Shown here piece by piece: positions 42,501 to 60,419 of a DNA stretch of 64,000 nucleotides. Origin of the DNA: Aquila chrysaetos chrysaetos (lineage: Eukaryota > Chordata > Aves > Accipitriformes > Accipitridae); assembly GCF_900496995.4 (NCBI RefSeq), contig NC_044029.1, forward strand, positions 8,246,001 through 8,310,000, given 5' to 3'. The stretch's first letter is position 1, and each line of letters starts with the position of its first letter. The position numbers were made by a program, and so were the translations under genes. Below the pieces are notes generated by a model. The model searched no databases. It worked only from the letters and a program-made list of their open reading frames with translations, and had not been told where the DNA came from.

Positions 42501-44838
42501 AACTCTTACCCCACCCAATTTTACTCAAATCTATAGGAATCATTTATCTACATTAAAAGCAGCAAGTATGTGTAACTGGAACACACACAATGATATTGTA
42601 AGAATCCAGTGACAGCAAATATGAAAGAGAATTCCACAGCATAAAACACAGCAGAACATTTTCTGTGTAGAAAAACACAGTAGAACTTTTATCACATGGG
42701 TTAAAAACTGACAAAGAACTACAAAAAATAATGAAAAAAAGTAAGTGTCCATTGCAAAAAAAAGGATAAGACGAAACCTTCCTCGAATGTCCGAATGTAT
42801 AGATAATACTGAATTTTTGTTCACAAAGATGGTTACACTAAATGTGTGTGAAACCCAAGATGATGTGAAAAACTAGAATGGAACAGACAATGCCAATTCT
42901 CTGGCATATAAACTATGAGCTTGGCTTCATTCACACAGCTGACACAGCAATATTGTTCCCAATTACAAGGTAATTTCATTTAATGCTAGCTTGGATATCT
43001 CTAAAGACAGACTTTAAACATATCCTGTGGGGTTCAACTGTATCTAACTCTTAGCTTCAGCTCCCAGTGACTTCATTTTAGATTGTTATGAAGAGTCTGG
43101 CCCAGGTCCTGTTTCAGAGAATGATCCTGCAACTTGCCTTGATCTATCTATGGTTTAGCATCAGATGAATTTTTAGAAAAATTCAATTCATACTCAGATG
43201 TTAATTCTAGAAGACAGCATTGCATGGTTTTATTCCTAAAGATTTTCAGCATGCCATCAGAAGTTGATGCAATAGGTTTCACTGCTTGCTCTACTTAAAA
43301 GTTTGCATTGTTTTACTGATGATTGTTAGTCTAACTTCCACTGGCAATACGAGGTGCATAAATATTGTAACTGTGACCCCTGCTTACTTGTAGTTTCTTC
43401 ATCTTCTAAGTCGTGCAGTATAAGCTTTTCAGCATCTTGATTTCTGCTCTTTATAAAGTTTAAATAGGAGAGAACTGATTCTGGCAAGTCATCTGAAATC
43501 TAGAAAAACACGACATTTGACATAAATTCTACATTTTCATCTCACGGCCATGACCAGAGGCAAATACTTGACATGCAAGAATAAAGACTCATGTTGGCTT
43601 CACCTATAAAGCACTGATGGAGATTTAGTAGCAATTGGTACCAGAATTGTTCCCAATTCCTACACTCTTCCCATTGTCTTATCACCCACTGAACAATTAA
43701 TAGTTATTTTTAATTACATTCTAATTAAATTTTGATTGGAACACATTTTAGTAACTTATCTTCCACTATCTTCAGAAACATGTTTCAATTAACATTTTCT
43801 TTATGTGTTGGACCAAGAAATTAAGTAAAAGGTTAAGACAAAAACTAACAAATAGCTATGATGCACAGGATCTTTGTCTTAAAAATGTTCAGACTCTTTA
43901 AAAAATAAATTAATTTCAAATTTACTAATGTTTAAAGTATGCATGTAAATCAAATGCTTCAAGTTTCTATTCTAAAGAATAGAATGTCTTTAATGCAAGG
44001 ATTTGGGAAAATGGACTGCCTTCTCTCAGATGTGTAAATTGCAGTAAACATTGCTGGCATTCAGCATGTGAGTGCATAAATAATTGTCACTGATGCCTTT
44101 GCCTATTTTTATGTCATATCAAACATATGATTTATGGTCACATATGACAAATGTCATCTACCTTAATATCCTGTAGACCGATCCTTTTGCTACGACTCTG
44201 AAAGATTAAAATAACTGAAAAGGACCCAAATAACTGATTGGATTTCAGAGGAAAATGTTTCCCCAAAATAAGAAGTCATCCAAAAAAAGAGGACATGAAG
44301 CACCAATTTATATGAAATTAATTATTAGGAAGTCTTCAAACATAAGACAATCTCTTGTAAGATTTAAATACAGATTTAAATGAAGAATCATTAAATCTGG
44401 ATGAATAAGCCAGATTTAATCTACCTCATTAGGTTTAATAAAATCTTCCAGCTTCAGAGGATTCTAAAACAAATCACTACCCACCTACGAGTCTGATTTT
44501 CTCACTCAAGCAGAATGCTGATACTCCCCTCTTTTATTGTCTTGTTACCATTGGAGGTCACATTTTTCATGAAGCAATACTACTGAGACTACTTTTCAGA
44601 AGAAATTCTCAGGTTAGGTTTGTCAGGAAAAAGTTCTTTCATCAGATAGGCTTTCCAATGCCCGTACTACTTTCAAGCAGAAATAGAAGCAGCAGCACTG
44701 AACACTTACTGTCTCACTGTCGCTCAAAGCTTCATCTGATACCTCTGTGTCAGGATCACCCGCTTCAAAGGAAGAAACACTGATTCTGCTTAATTCAATT
44801 TCTATTTCTTTTTCAATTCCTTCAATATCTTCTGACAT
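2570..44838 (-). CDS. LRRIQ1: LRRIQ1, leucine-rich repeat and IQ motif protein 1 (17 coding exons, 3' end outside the window)
   Basis: The exons, read on the minus strand and joined at GT-AG sites with consistent phases, give about 1,225 residues that follow mammalian LRRIQ1 throughout. In order: an acidic N-terminus (1-150), a Lys/Glu-rich predicted helix or coiled coil (about 155-450) with an IQ motif at about 283-303, a low-complexity spacer, a leucine-rich repeat block (about 657-935), a second spacer, and two IQ motifs at about 1143-1160 and 1180-1197. IQ motifs usually bind calmodulin, and leucine-rich repeats bind proteins. The exact role is not established; expression in ciliated cells and testis is recalled knowledge. 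The ATG at 44838 is the first in frame, with an in-frame TAA 24 bases upstream. Human LRRIQ1 has about 1,720 residues, so the C-terminus lies left of position 1. Coding exon 2 has an extra base that breaks the frame. Confidence 0.93.
5223..5361 (-). CDS. LRRIQ1: LRRIQ1 coding exon 16, second IQ motif
   Basis: It encodes residues 1139-1185. The IQ motif AASVIQSLWRQYHARRK lies at about 1143-1159. The exon ends EAATLIQ, the first half of a third IQ motif completed by exon 17. The acceptor is ATGAG, the donor GTGGTT, both weaker than their neighbours. Confidence 0.91.
7487..7963 (-). CDS. LRRIQ1: LRRIQ1 coding exon 15
   Basis: It encodes about residues 980-1138. The conserved start includes FNQLMKLSIKHRYAHEYGEL, matching the family's YFKKLM...YRHAHERG segment. 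The rest is a polar, poorly conserved spacer. The acceptor is TTTTCAG, the donor GTAAGG. It ends in phase 2. Confidence 0.91.
12680..12715 (+). repeat. C-rich tract with four C-runs
   Basis: C-runs of 3, 7, 6 and 3 separated by short A/T-containing spacers. The minus strand, which is the LRRIQ1 RNA strand, is G-rich. It lies about 100 bases from the CR1 tail. Confidence 0.85.
12811..13029 (-). mobile_element. CR1 LINE, 3' part, antisense (first half of a split copy)
   Basis: It begins with the reversed CR1 tail (AATCATAGA) and continues with text typical of reversed CR1 3' ends, such as AGTCCAACCTCCTG and CTCTCTGGGCAGCCTGTTGCC. It lies in LRRIQ1 intron 14. The copy is interrupted at 13029 by an LTR and resumes at 13591. 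Confidence 0.85.
13030..13590 (+). mobile_element. Solo LTR of an avian endogenous retrovirus, 561 bp, nested in CR1
   Basis: The element begins TGTCCTGGG and ends CCACCACA, and is flanked on both sides by the 5-base direct repeat CCAGT (13025-13029 and 13591-13595). It contains an AATAAA at 13287-13292 and a GT/T-rich distal part. No viral genes are attached, so it is a solo LTR left by recombination. The 5-base duplication and the text resemble the ERVL-type LTRs frequent in birds. The family name is my inference. Confidence 0.85.
13591..14345 (-). mobile_element. CR1 LINE, antisense (second half of the split copy)
   Basis: It resumes exactly where the first half stopped (CCAGTCTGAATCTCTC). 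It contains reversed CR1 coding text: translated on the minus strand it has remnants such as LTCPSKVFIKDQEQEME, in several frames. It is degraded by indels. The right edge is approximate. Confidence 0.82.
15865..16041 (-). CDS. LRRIQ1: LRRIQ1 coding exon 14, LRR cap
   Basis: It encodes about residues 921-979 (PSLCKVLPSLQFLDGEILN...), the usual cap that closes an LRR block, then a helical segment ending KKKAAEL. The acceptor is TTCTCAG after a pyrimidine tract, the donor GTATGT. It enters and leaves in phase 2. Confidence 0.91.
20039..20106 (+). repeat. Direct repeat of a 21-base unit
   Basis: AGTTTTTGGCTGATTTTGAT(T) occurs at 20039-20059 and again at 20086-20106, a period of 47 bases, ending about 30 bases from the LRRIQ1 exon 13 donor. 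It probably reflects a local tandem duplication. Confidence 0.85.
20139..20232 (-). CDS. LRRIQ1: LRRIQ1 coding exon 13, last leucine-rich repeat
   Basis: It encodes about residues 890-920, including LRELSLSGNPFLQERNWR, the conserved GNP...NWR end of the LRR block. The acceptor is ATACAG, the donor GTAAGA. Confidence 0.92.
20531..20604 (-). CDS. LRRIQ1: LRRIQ1 coding exon 12, leucine-rich repeat
   Basis: This short exon encodes about residues 865-889 (LTELVPLNSFVSLEKLDIKN). The acceptor is TCTTAG, the donor GTGAGT. Phases match exons 11 and 13. Confidence 0.9.
23895..23923 (+). repeat. Poly-G tract (G5-T-G16-T-G6)
   Basis: Twenty-seven of 29 bases are G. It lies in LRRIQ1 intron 11; the transcribed RNA would carry the C-rich strand. 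Confidence 0.95.
26835..26962 (-). CDS. LRRIQ1: LRRIQ1 coding exon 11, leucine-rich repeats
   Basis: It encodes residues 823-864 (LPRLENHVLLRELYLDDNSI...LPLLQILLLSQN). The acceptor is TTTAG, the donor GTAAGC. It leaves in phase 2. Confidence 0.92.
27749..27942 (-). CDS. LRRIQ1: LRRIQ1 coding exon 10, leucine-rich repeats
   Basis: It encodes residues 758-822. The stretch GGLESLKNLQQLIVDHN and the later HLDCSFNHL and LQILKLQGNNL are almost identical to the mammalian protein. The acceptor is TTTTCAG, the donor GTAAAA. Confidence 0.94.
33176..33326 (-). CDS. LRRIQ1: LRRIQ1 coding exon 9, leucine-rich repeats
   Basis: It encodes residues 708-757, beginning ENNIQMIDCENLENLCILIL and ending LELSYNRITRI, two LRR units. 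The acceptor is TTACAG, the donor GTAAGA. It leaves in phase 1. Confidence 0.92.
35557..35709 (-). CDS. LRRIQ1: LRRIQ1 coding exon 8, first leucine-rich repeats
   Basis: It encodes residues 657-707: VTTLTLEDLPACSLSTLSKC, then LQVLTLRRCGL and LKYINVE, typical LRR spacing. The acceptor is TGTAG, the donor GTACTA. Both ends are phase 0 and follow exon 7 without a gap. Confidence 0.92.
36556..36585 (+). repeat. A30 homopolymer (U30 in LRRIQ1 RNA)
   Basis: Thirty A's on the plus strand, starting 47 bases downstream of the exon 7 donor when read in the LRRIQ1 direction. The 250 bases to its left (36300-36555) could be the body of a small retrotransposed insert, but I do not recognise them. Confidence 0.9.
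36633..37853 (-). CDS. LRRIQ1: LRRIQ1 coding exon 7: large exon with first IQ motif and Lys/Glu-rich helix
   Basis: This is the largest exon, 407 codons, residues 250-656, entirely open. It starts ELIMKLQLQMEEEKK. An IQ motif (AAVKIQARFRSFLVHKKYGP) sits at about 284-303. About 120 residues of Lys/Glu/Arg-rich sequence follow that should form a long helix, then a Ser/Asn-rich spacer. The exon ends GPWSTLQQ, a conserved junction just before the leucine-rich repeats. The reverse strand is pyrimidine-rich and throws up long spurious reading frames. Confidence 0.95.
38031..38105 (-). CDS. LRRIQ1: LRRIQ1 coding exon 6
   Basis: These 25 codons (residues 225-249, KHQTAIEDQLQKEKKAWRDK...) continue the charged helix. 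The acceptor is TGTGCAG, the donor GTAAGG. Both ends are phase 0. Confidence 0.9.
40039..40268 (-). CDS. LRRIQ1: LRRIQ1 coding exon 5, start of the charged helical region
   Basis: It encodes about residues 148-224. It carries the family signature EVEEKCRQEFEQWEKRQKEL, followed by a highly charged Lys/Glu helix. The acceptor is TTGTAG, the donor GTAATT. It enters in phase 1 and leaves in phase 0. Confidence 0.92.
40974..41079 (-). CDS. LRRIQ1: LRRIQ1 coding exon 4
   Basis: It encodes residues 113-147, beginning VLLEIENEDL, the counterpart of the family's ILSEIEKEE segment. The acceptor is ATTAG, the donor GTAAGC. It leaves in phase 1. Confidence 0.88.
42280..42374 (-). CDS. LRRIQ1: LRRIQ1 coding exon 3
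   Basis: It encodes about residues 81-112 (SNIYGVV...EQFKKR), aligning with the family segment that follows the conserved LEDLED-like stretch. The acceptor is TTTAG, the donor GTATTC. It enters in phase 1 and leaves in phase 0. Its frame confirms which half of exon 2 is shifted. Confidence 0.88.
43388..43500 (-). CDS. LRRIQ1: LRRIQ1 coding exon 2, with apparent 1-base insertion
   Basis: The first part reads ISDDLPESVLSYLNFIKSRN in the frame inherited from exon 1. The second part reads QDAEKLILHDLEDEETT, but one frame away. Both halves match the LRRIQ1 family, and exon 3 continues the second frame. The exon is therefore 113 bases where 112 are expected. The extra base is one of the paired A's at 43440-43441 (T on the coding strand). 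As written, translation runs N-S-R-C and stops. The acceptor is TAG before 43500, and the donor is GTAAGC at 43387-43382. Confidence 0.88.
44710..44838 (-). CDS. LRRIQ1: LRRIQ1 coding exon 1
   Basis: It encodes residues 1-43, an acidic, Ser-rich N-terminus starting MSEDIEGIEKEIEIELSRIS. The donor is GTAAGT at 44709-44704, and the exon ends in phase 0. A probable acceptor (TGTGTAG) places the 5' UTR part of this exon from 44872. A GTG codon 12 bases upstream is in frame but is not needed as a start. Confidence 0.9.
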
Positions 44839-45566
44839 TCTACTTTCCACAGTGTCTTATCTGCTTTCAAAGCTACACAAAGAAAATATTAACTGTCAGC
44901 ACCTCGTGAACCTAAATAAACAGGGTGCTCATTTAGCATAAATTTATTCAGATGTATTGGCTTAAAACATGAAAAGGAACATCGGAAGTTTGTTCTGAAC
45001 ACCTGACTCCATACCAACAGGAAAAAAATAAGAAAAACATTAGTTTGTGATAACAGACCCCCCCCCCTCATTCTACCCCTCTAAATTTTGCAATTGTTAC
45101 CAAATTTCAATATTAAAAACCTCTGCCTGCTCTCTACTCCTTGTGGACAGTATCAGTGGTACGACCTAAGCCTCACAAGGGTTTTTAATAGCCCTAATAA
45201 CCGCAAAAGAAAAGCTTCAAACATATTAACAATTCCAAAATAAGACTAAGAATCCAGAAAGCACTCGATGAAGTTGTAATGATACCGAGAAAGCAGTGAG
45301 AAATGGCCTAACCCACAGAAGTACGAGACTTGTACACGGACCCAGGCAGAAGGGGAAGGGGTCCCCCACCGTCCCCCCTTCCCTCCGCAACCCGCACCCC
45401 TCTCCTCCCCCTCAGCCCCAATTAGGGGACAGGGGAGGCAGCCCAGACCCGCTCCATCAGAGGCAGCGAGCAGCTCCTCGTCCCTCGCCGGCTCCTGCAG
45501 CAGGAGAAGCGGCAGGCTGAGCTCAGCTCAGCCGCGAAGGCGCGAAGCGGTTCCTCGCTGAGAGAA

Positions 45567-45585
45567 ACTACAACTCCCAGAAGGC
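45567..45585 (+). promoter_or_regulatory. ZNF143/STAF-type site, forward copy
   Basis: ACTACAACTCCCAGAAGGC is close to the ACTACAA(T/C)TCCCAG(A/C)ATGC motif bound by ZNF143 in CpG-island and bidirectional promoters. The last part (AAGGC) differs from the usual AATGC or CATGC. Confidence 0.6.
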
Positions 45586-45640
45586 CTCGCGGTGGGCAGC
45601 CCGCCGCCGCTTCCCGGAAAGACGGCGGGGCCGCCCCTTT

Positions 45641-45659
45641 GCATGCTGGGAGCTGTAGT
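45641..45659 (-). promoter_or_regulatory. ZNF143/STAF-type site, reverse copy
   Basis: On the minus strand this reads ACTACAGCTCCCAGCATGC, a near-perfect ZNF143 motif. It faces the forward copy about 55 bases away, so the pair forms a widely spaced inverted repeat inside the promoter. Confidence 0.65.
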
Positions 45660-45884
45660 CCGCCCCTCAGGGCCCCCATGGCCTCCGGGCTCCGCGATCC
45701 ACCCCGGCTAGCTACTCACTTCTCGTTCAGCCAAGCTCCTACCGGAGCCTCCCCCCGCCTTCCTGGCGGCCTCCGGAGACCGCCGGCCCCTCCGCTCTGA
45801 AATCCCGCAGACTCCAACCGCCGCCGGTCGGGCCCTCCGCGGGGACGACGAGAGCCCCCGCCGCCGCGCTGTTAAACCGGCGGC

Positions 45885-45898
45885 GTCACCACGGCAAC
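45885..45898 (+). promoter_or_regulatory. RFX X-box (GTCACC-AC-GGCAAC)
   Basis: The 14 bases fit the full X-box consensus GTNRCC, a 2-base spacer, RGYAAC. RFX2 and RFX3 use this element at promoters of ciliary genes. It lies close upstream of, or within, the inferred LRRIQ1 leader exon. Confidence 0.65.
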
Positions 45899-47120
45899 GG
45901 GAAACAGCGGCTCGGAAGGCAAGCGGGAGGATCCAAACTTCGCCAGCGGTTGGCGTTTCGCGCCGGTGGGCGGGCGGCGGGCCCCCGCGGAAGGGCGCTG
46001 TCGTCGGCGTGGGACGAAACACCTGACAGCCCTCTTTTTCGTGGTTTTTTAAATTTAATTTGTTTTGGTTTTAGTCATGGACTGGAGTTTAGTGTTCAGA
46101 AAAAACTGGAATCAGCAATTAATCGGGCCGGAGGGGTACGGGGGGGACCCGCGGCTCAGCACGCCCTGCCGCCTGCGCCGCGGGCAGGGAACAAAAAATA
46201 ATAGTTCAAAAATAAAAAAGGTCGGAGAAAGGCGCGTACAAATTATTTGAGAGCTGGAGAAAATGTCCCGTCGGGGAATTAAAGTCTCCACACGGTTCAG
46301 TCTGGCGAAAGCGATACGGGGCAGGGAGGGTGTGGACAACAGTGTTTTAGCGTGTAACGGTGTCTGTAGGGAATGCGTCTGTCCCTAAAGTCTGGTTAGG
46401 AACGCCAAGGTGCAAAGACAGGTATAAGAGAAAAATAAGAGCTGAAAGGTAAAGACAGGTTTTACGTAGAAAAGGAGCATTTCTGTGAGAAATGGGAAGG
46501 ATCTGCCAAGGGCAGTAGGGGTTTCTCCCACCTGAGTACCTTTCTGAAAGACTTACGGACGTCAACCGCAAAATACCAGATTCAAGGGCAACCCTCTACC
46601 ATTTTCTGACTGGTGTTACGGATGAGCAAGTCATTTAAATCTTAAAACAACGGAAACTCATCCGTTCGAAATCCACCCTGCGATGTCTCGGACTTTACGG
46701 AATCATGTAACCGGTGAGATTTTCGGTGTGGTCAAGTCTTCGAGCACGGGTTGAACCTGCACTCGATGCTTGTCCTGTAACGCCAGCTGCTCTGCTGTCA
46801 AGGTGACTGAAGGCCACGGGCACCATGTCGGGCATTTAGCAAACGACTTCGCCAATTAAAAAAGGCGTTTCTGTAGGCCCGTCGCCTGTAACCAGGAAGT
46901 CAGGGGGATCAACAGAAAAAAAGCTCTCTGTTGTGAGGATGTGGTTAGGTTGTACTTCAGGAAGAAACGTATCATTATGGGACTGTGCTCGTTAAGGTAG
47001 GACGGAAATATTCGGAGCTGGTAAGGATTTTCTTGTGAAGTAACAATGTAAAGTAAAATGTACATCATTTTATAAAGATAATATTTCTATTTTTCAGATA
47101 AATAATTTAAGATAAACTGA

Positions 47121-47160
<40 letters not shown>
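47121..47160 (+). repeat. (ATT)n microsatellite
   Basis: About 13 uninterrupted ATT units in the interval between the CpG island and the first coding exon of TSPAN19. Confidence 0.95.
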
Positions 47161-47161
<1 letters not shown>

Positions 47162-48064
47162 GGCTCAAAATAAAGCATTGAAACCACATAGTTATTACAA
47201 CAGAAAAATTGCAGATGCCAGTGTTCAAGTGAAATATGTAGCCATTCAGGGGTTTTTACTAGAACGATGCATCTCACCAATGTTTTTAATACATTCTGGT
47301 TTTGAAAATTCTGATGAAATTTAATTACTCTTAAAAGTAGTGGATCTTCTTCAAGGGAAGTGCAAAACCAGTTATCTAATACAGTCTGTAAGTTTACATG
47401 GTGCATTATTGACCCAAATCCACTGTGGAGCTAGTTTGAGAAGCTTATAGCTTTCTTCATTCTGCGATTCAGCAACAGAAGTTTTATAATCCAGGCAATG
47501 AGGATCTTGGCAGGGCAGGCAAAGCTTGTGTTTGCAGCATCTTTTCTTCTGATCAACAAATTTGATACATATGTAACATATGTTTTGTATGTAAAATAAG
47601 TTAACGCAAGACATTTTTTGACCGCAGAAGCTTCATCTTTGTCATTTTTTTTCTGTGTTACAAGTAACAGCAGACATAACTTCTCATTGTAATCAATCTG
47701 TAGTAATTCTGACGGAAGACAAGAACAATTCCTCTCAAACAAATCTCTTTGCATTAGAAAATACTTTCTGAAGGGTATGCCTATGCTGGTTATGTTCACA
47801 CGTCTGTGCATGTTTGCGTGCCTGCCTGCTTTATACAAGGGAAGTGTAGGACAACTGCGGTCGGCTGCTATTGCAGAAACCATTTTCTAACGCTGCTGCT
47901 CTTGGACTCCTCTCAGCTTGTACCACAAAGTCAGACAGAGCAAAATGCTGGAGTATGTTTACAGAAGAGGCAAGACAGGTGAAGGAGAACATGAGGTGGG
48001 GGACAAATGTGTGAGTTTCACTCTCTGTGCAAAAATCTTGATAGGCCCAGAAGATACGGTATCC

Positions 48065-48088
48065 AATAATAATAATAATAATAATAAT
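48065..48088 (+). repeat. (AAT)8 microsatellite
   Basis: Eight AAT units in the same 5' interval of TSPAN19. Confidence 0.95.
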
Positions 48089-49058
48089 GATACATAAAAA
48101 AAGAAGTCCTGCATCAGAGAGTTTACAGTGCTAGGGGTCTTTCCTGCTGAAATATGCTGAACTACGCTCAAGGTGCGAATGCCTGTGTGACTTCACTGCG
48201 GTCCTGTCAACATTTGCAAGTATTTGCAAGGGCAATACAGTTGGTACTTGGGTTCTAATGTGCACTTTACATGTATTTCAGGGGCAGTTGCTATGGGTAG
48301 GGTCTCTGCTTGCCCTCCCATTGACCAAGCACCCAACTGCTGTTGATGACAGAAGTGCATTTCTTGATTTAGTTTCATTTCAAAGGAATTCAACTTTTCA
48401 CATCCTGTTACATTCCACAACAAAAAACAGGAATAAAGTAAGTGGGGGTGACTGGGAGGTTCAGTTCGAAAGTGTAAAGCGTACTCCGGGGTTTACTGCA
48501 AGACAGTTGGTAGCACCATTTAATAGCTCTCATGGCTTTGCTAGAACTGTGTGCTGGATCGCACTGAAATCATTAAGCTGTATCTGCTATTTTCAACAAA
48601 AATTGAATTGGGTCATGTAGACAAAGGAGGGCTTATATCTTTACTATGGTTCTTCCTCTTCATTTCAGCTGGTATCCTTAACAATTAGTAAAAGAAGTGT
48701 ATTGAAGAATATAAGGACAAGTGTATGCCAGGCTATGTAACTCTTGCCATCTCTGCAATATAAATTTTCGTAGATACATGCTGCCTCCAAATGTAACAGT
48801 TAAGAGAAAAAGTATAAAAAAATAAATACATGTGTACAATATAACATTAGAGGCAATTGAGACCAGACACCATCTTGCTCCTTCTACTGTTGCTACTATT
48901 ATTTTTTTTCAATCTTTCAGGTGACTGTTTAAATTTATAAAACATTATCTGAAGAAAATAAATCCCATTGTAATTGATAGGCTTAGTTATATCTGTTTCA
49001 TATTGAACTGAATATATGATTATATTTTCAGCTGTGATTCAAAACTGAAAACAGAAGA

Positions 49059-58991
<9,933 letters not shown>

Positions 58992-59245
58992 ACTCTTCAG
59001 AGCATTGCTGTGGTCCAAGAATTATCTGATCCGTGCCTGTAACAGTCAACGATATTACTTCCACTAAAATTTGGGTCGCGCTCAACATATTGTAATCACT
59101 AGGATATTAACATTTGGGCTTTAATATGTTTGTTTGTTGTTCATGGCTATGGATATGATAGTATGCTACAAAATTATGTGTGTTAAAGTCTGAAGTACTA
59201 TGCCATTTACTAGCTGGCTAATAAAACTTCCTGGTAAGCTGAATA
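58992..59245 (+). terminator. TSPAN19: TSPAN19 3' UTR with poly(A) signal AATAAA at 59220
   Basis: The first canonical AATAAA after the stop codon is at 59220-59225, about 230 bases downstream. Cleavage would be expected 10-30 bases later, giving a short 3' UTR. Confidence 0.65.
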
Positions 59246-60419
59246 TTAGTTTCCTGAGTCTTCAGAACAATTTGTTCTGAGTGTTGTAAATAGTACTGTA
59301 TAGTATACTGCACTTCGAAACAGAAGAAACCCTTTATCAGGTCCAGCTGAGAAAAAACATTTACAAAACATTGCTGATACTTCTTTAGGCCTTTACCTTT
59401 CCTTCCAGTCCTTTTCTGTATTGTCCTTCTCTGTTGTGTGATTTAATCTCCAAAAATTTCGCTGAGTCTTACAAATATTGGACTCTTGTCAGCTCTTTTC
59501 CAAGAAGTGTTGTAGTAGACATCTTTCATCCTTGCTGAATGGCTCTTCCCATTCATTTAATCAAATGGCTTCAGTGGTTTAGGTGGAGTAAGCTTGAAAA
59601 GCTAAAACATTCTCTACCCTCTGAGCAGTGAGGTGATCTGGAATATCTTGAGGAAAACTGAGAAAGGCGTGGTATTACAAGCGTAGGTGGTAGCATTATT
59701 ACTTATTTTTTGTCTAAAACTTCCCATTTCAGTAATCCATTTTCTGGTGCTTATAAATTTGGTAACTTCTTTTTATTTAGGCTAAAAAATTTCCATTTCA
59801 AGTGCCTTCCACAGGCTGAGTTTCGTACTTAGAGAACTTCAAATAAAAGAAATGTGTCAATTCAGAGGGGAATGGTGTGCTTGGAACAGAATCTGCATTC
59901 CAAACTTGTATTTTTTGTTCTGCCACCAGCAAAAATCTAAGGAACACAGTGATGAAGTCTCTCATCCCACTCAAATGTTTATCTGCATTAAGAATGGCAG
60001 ATACCTGTTACCTTGATGTCTGTGATAGTTTAAGAACTTTTAATCTTGTTATTGATGTAATTCAGTCTGAGAATACAATCTGAGAAGGATATTAAATAAT
60101 AATAAATAAATCAACAATAGTTTTTTCAGTAATCTTCATTTTGCAATTTACAGAGTACTTCAGAAAATTAAGATCAAGAATCTGAATTTTAGTTCATAAG
60201 TATAATTCTAAAATATAAAGATAACCTAACTTCACTGTAACAAACATTACATTTAAAAATTCCAACAATCTGGTAAAATAACAGAGCTACTTTTTCATTA
60301 GAAAGCAGATCCATTTCATTGACTAGGTCTGTGATACAGAGCAGGATATAACAACTATTTTTCACTTATTTTTTCCATGCATCTAATATTCAACATGGAA
60401 ACTGAAAACATCCCATCTA

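Larger units (their letters stand above)
44873..45720 (-). other. LRRIQ1: Probable LRRIQ1 5' UTR splice: leader exon donor at 45720 and intron
   Basis: On the minus strand a good donor (GTGAGT, 45719-45714) lies inside the CpG island. A good acceptor (TTTCTTTGTGTAG) precedes 44872. Together they suggest a short non-coding leader exon ending at 45720 and starting somewhere between about 45730 and 45900. The transcription start cannot be seen directly. Confidence 0.5.
45340..46340. promoter_or_regulatory. CpG-island bidirectional promoter between LRRIQ1 and TSPAN19
   Basis: About 1 kb of GC- and CpG-rich sequence in an otherwise AT-rich window, placed between two divergent genes. It has no obvious TATA box. 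It holds an X-box-like RFX site, two ZNF143-like sites and an ETS-like TTCCCGGAAA at 45611-45620. The LRRIQ1 leader exon most likely starts inside it. The first TSPAN19 exon probably does too, although no donor there could be chosen with confidence. Confidence 0.8.
46341..49031. other. 5' interval of TSPAN19: upstream exon(s) and first intron not resolved
   Basis: Coding exon 1 has a splice acceptor, so a leader exon must lie upstream, probably in or near the CpG island. Possible donors such as GTGAGA near 46714 cannot be ranked by eye. The stretch also holds two trinucleotide microsatellites and a 150-codon minus-strand reading frame of unknown meaning at 47431-47883. Confidence 0.5.

Noticed and set aside
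44836..44850. GTG codon upstream of the LRRIQ1 ATG as an alternative start
   Set aside because: A vertebrate gene with a good in-frame ATG 12 bases downstream (A at -3) does not need it, and an in-frame stop lies just above.
48258..48620. 120-codon plus-strand frame beginning MCTLHVFQGQ
   Set aside because: The composition looks random, no domain is recognisable, and it has no splice relation to TSPAN19. Its length is expected by chance.
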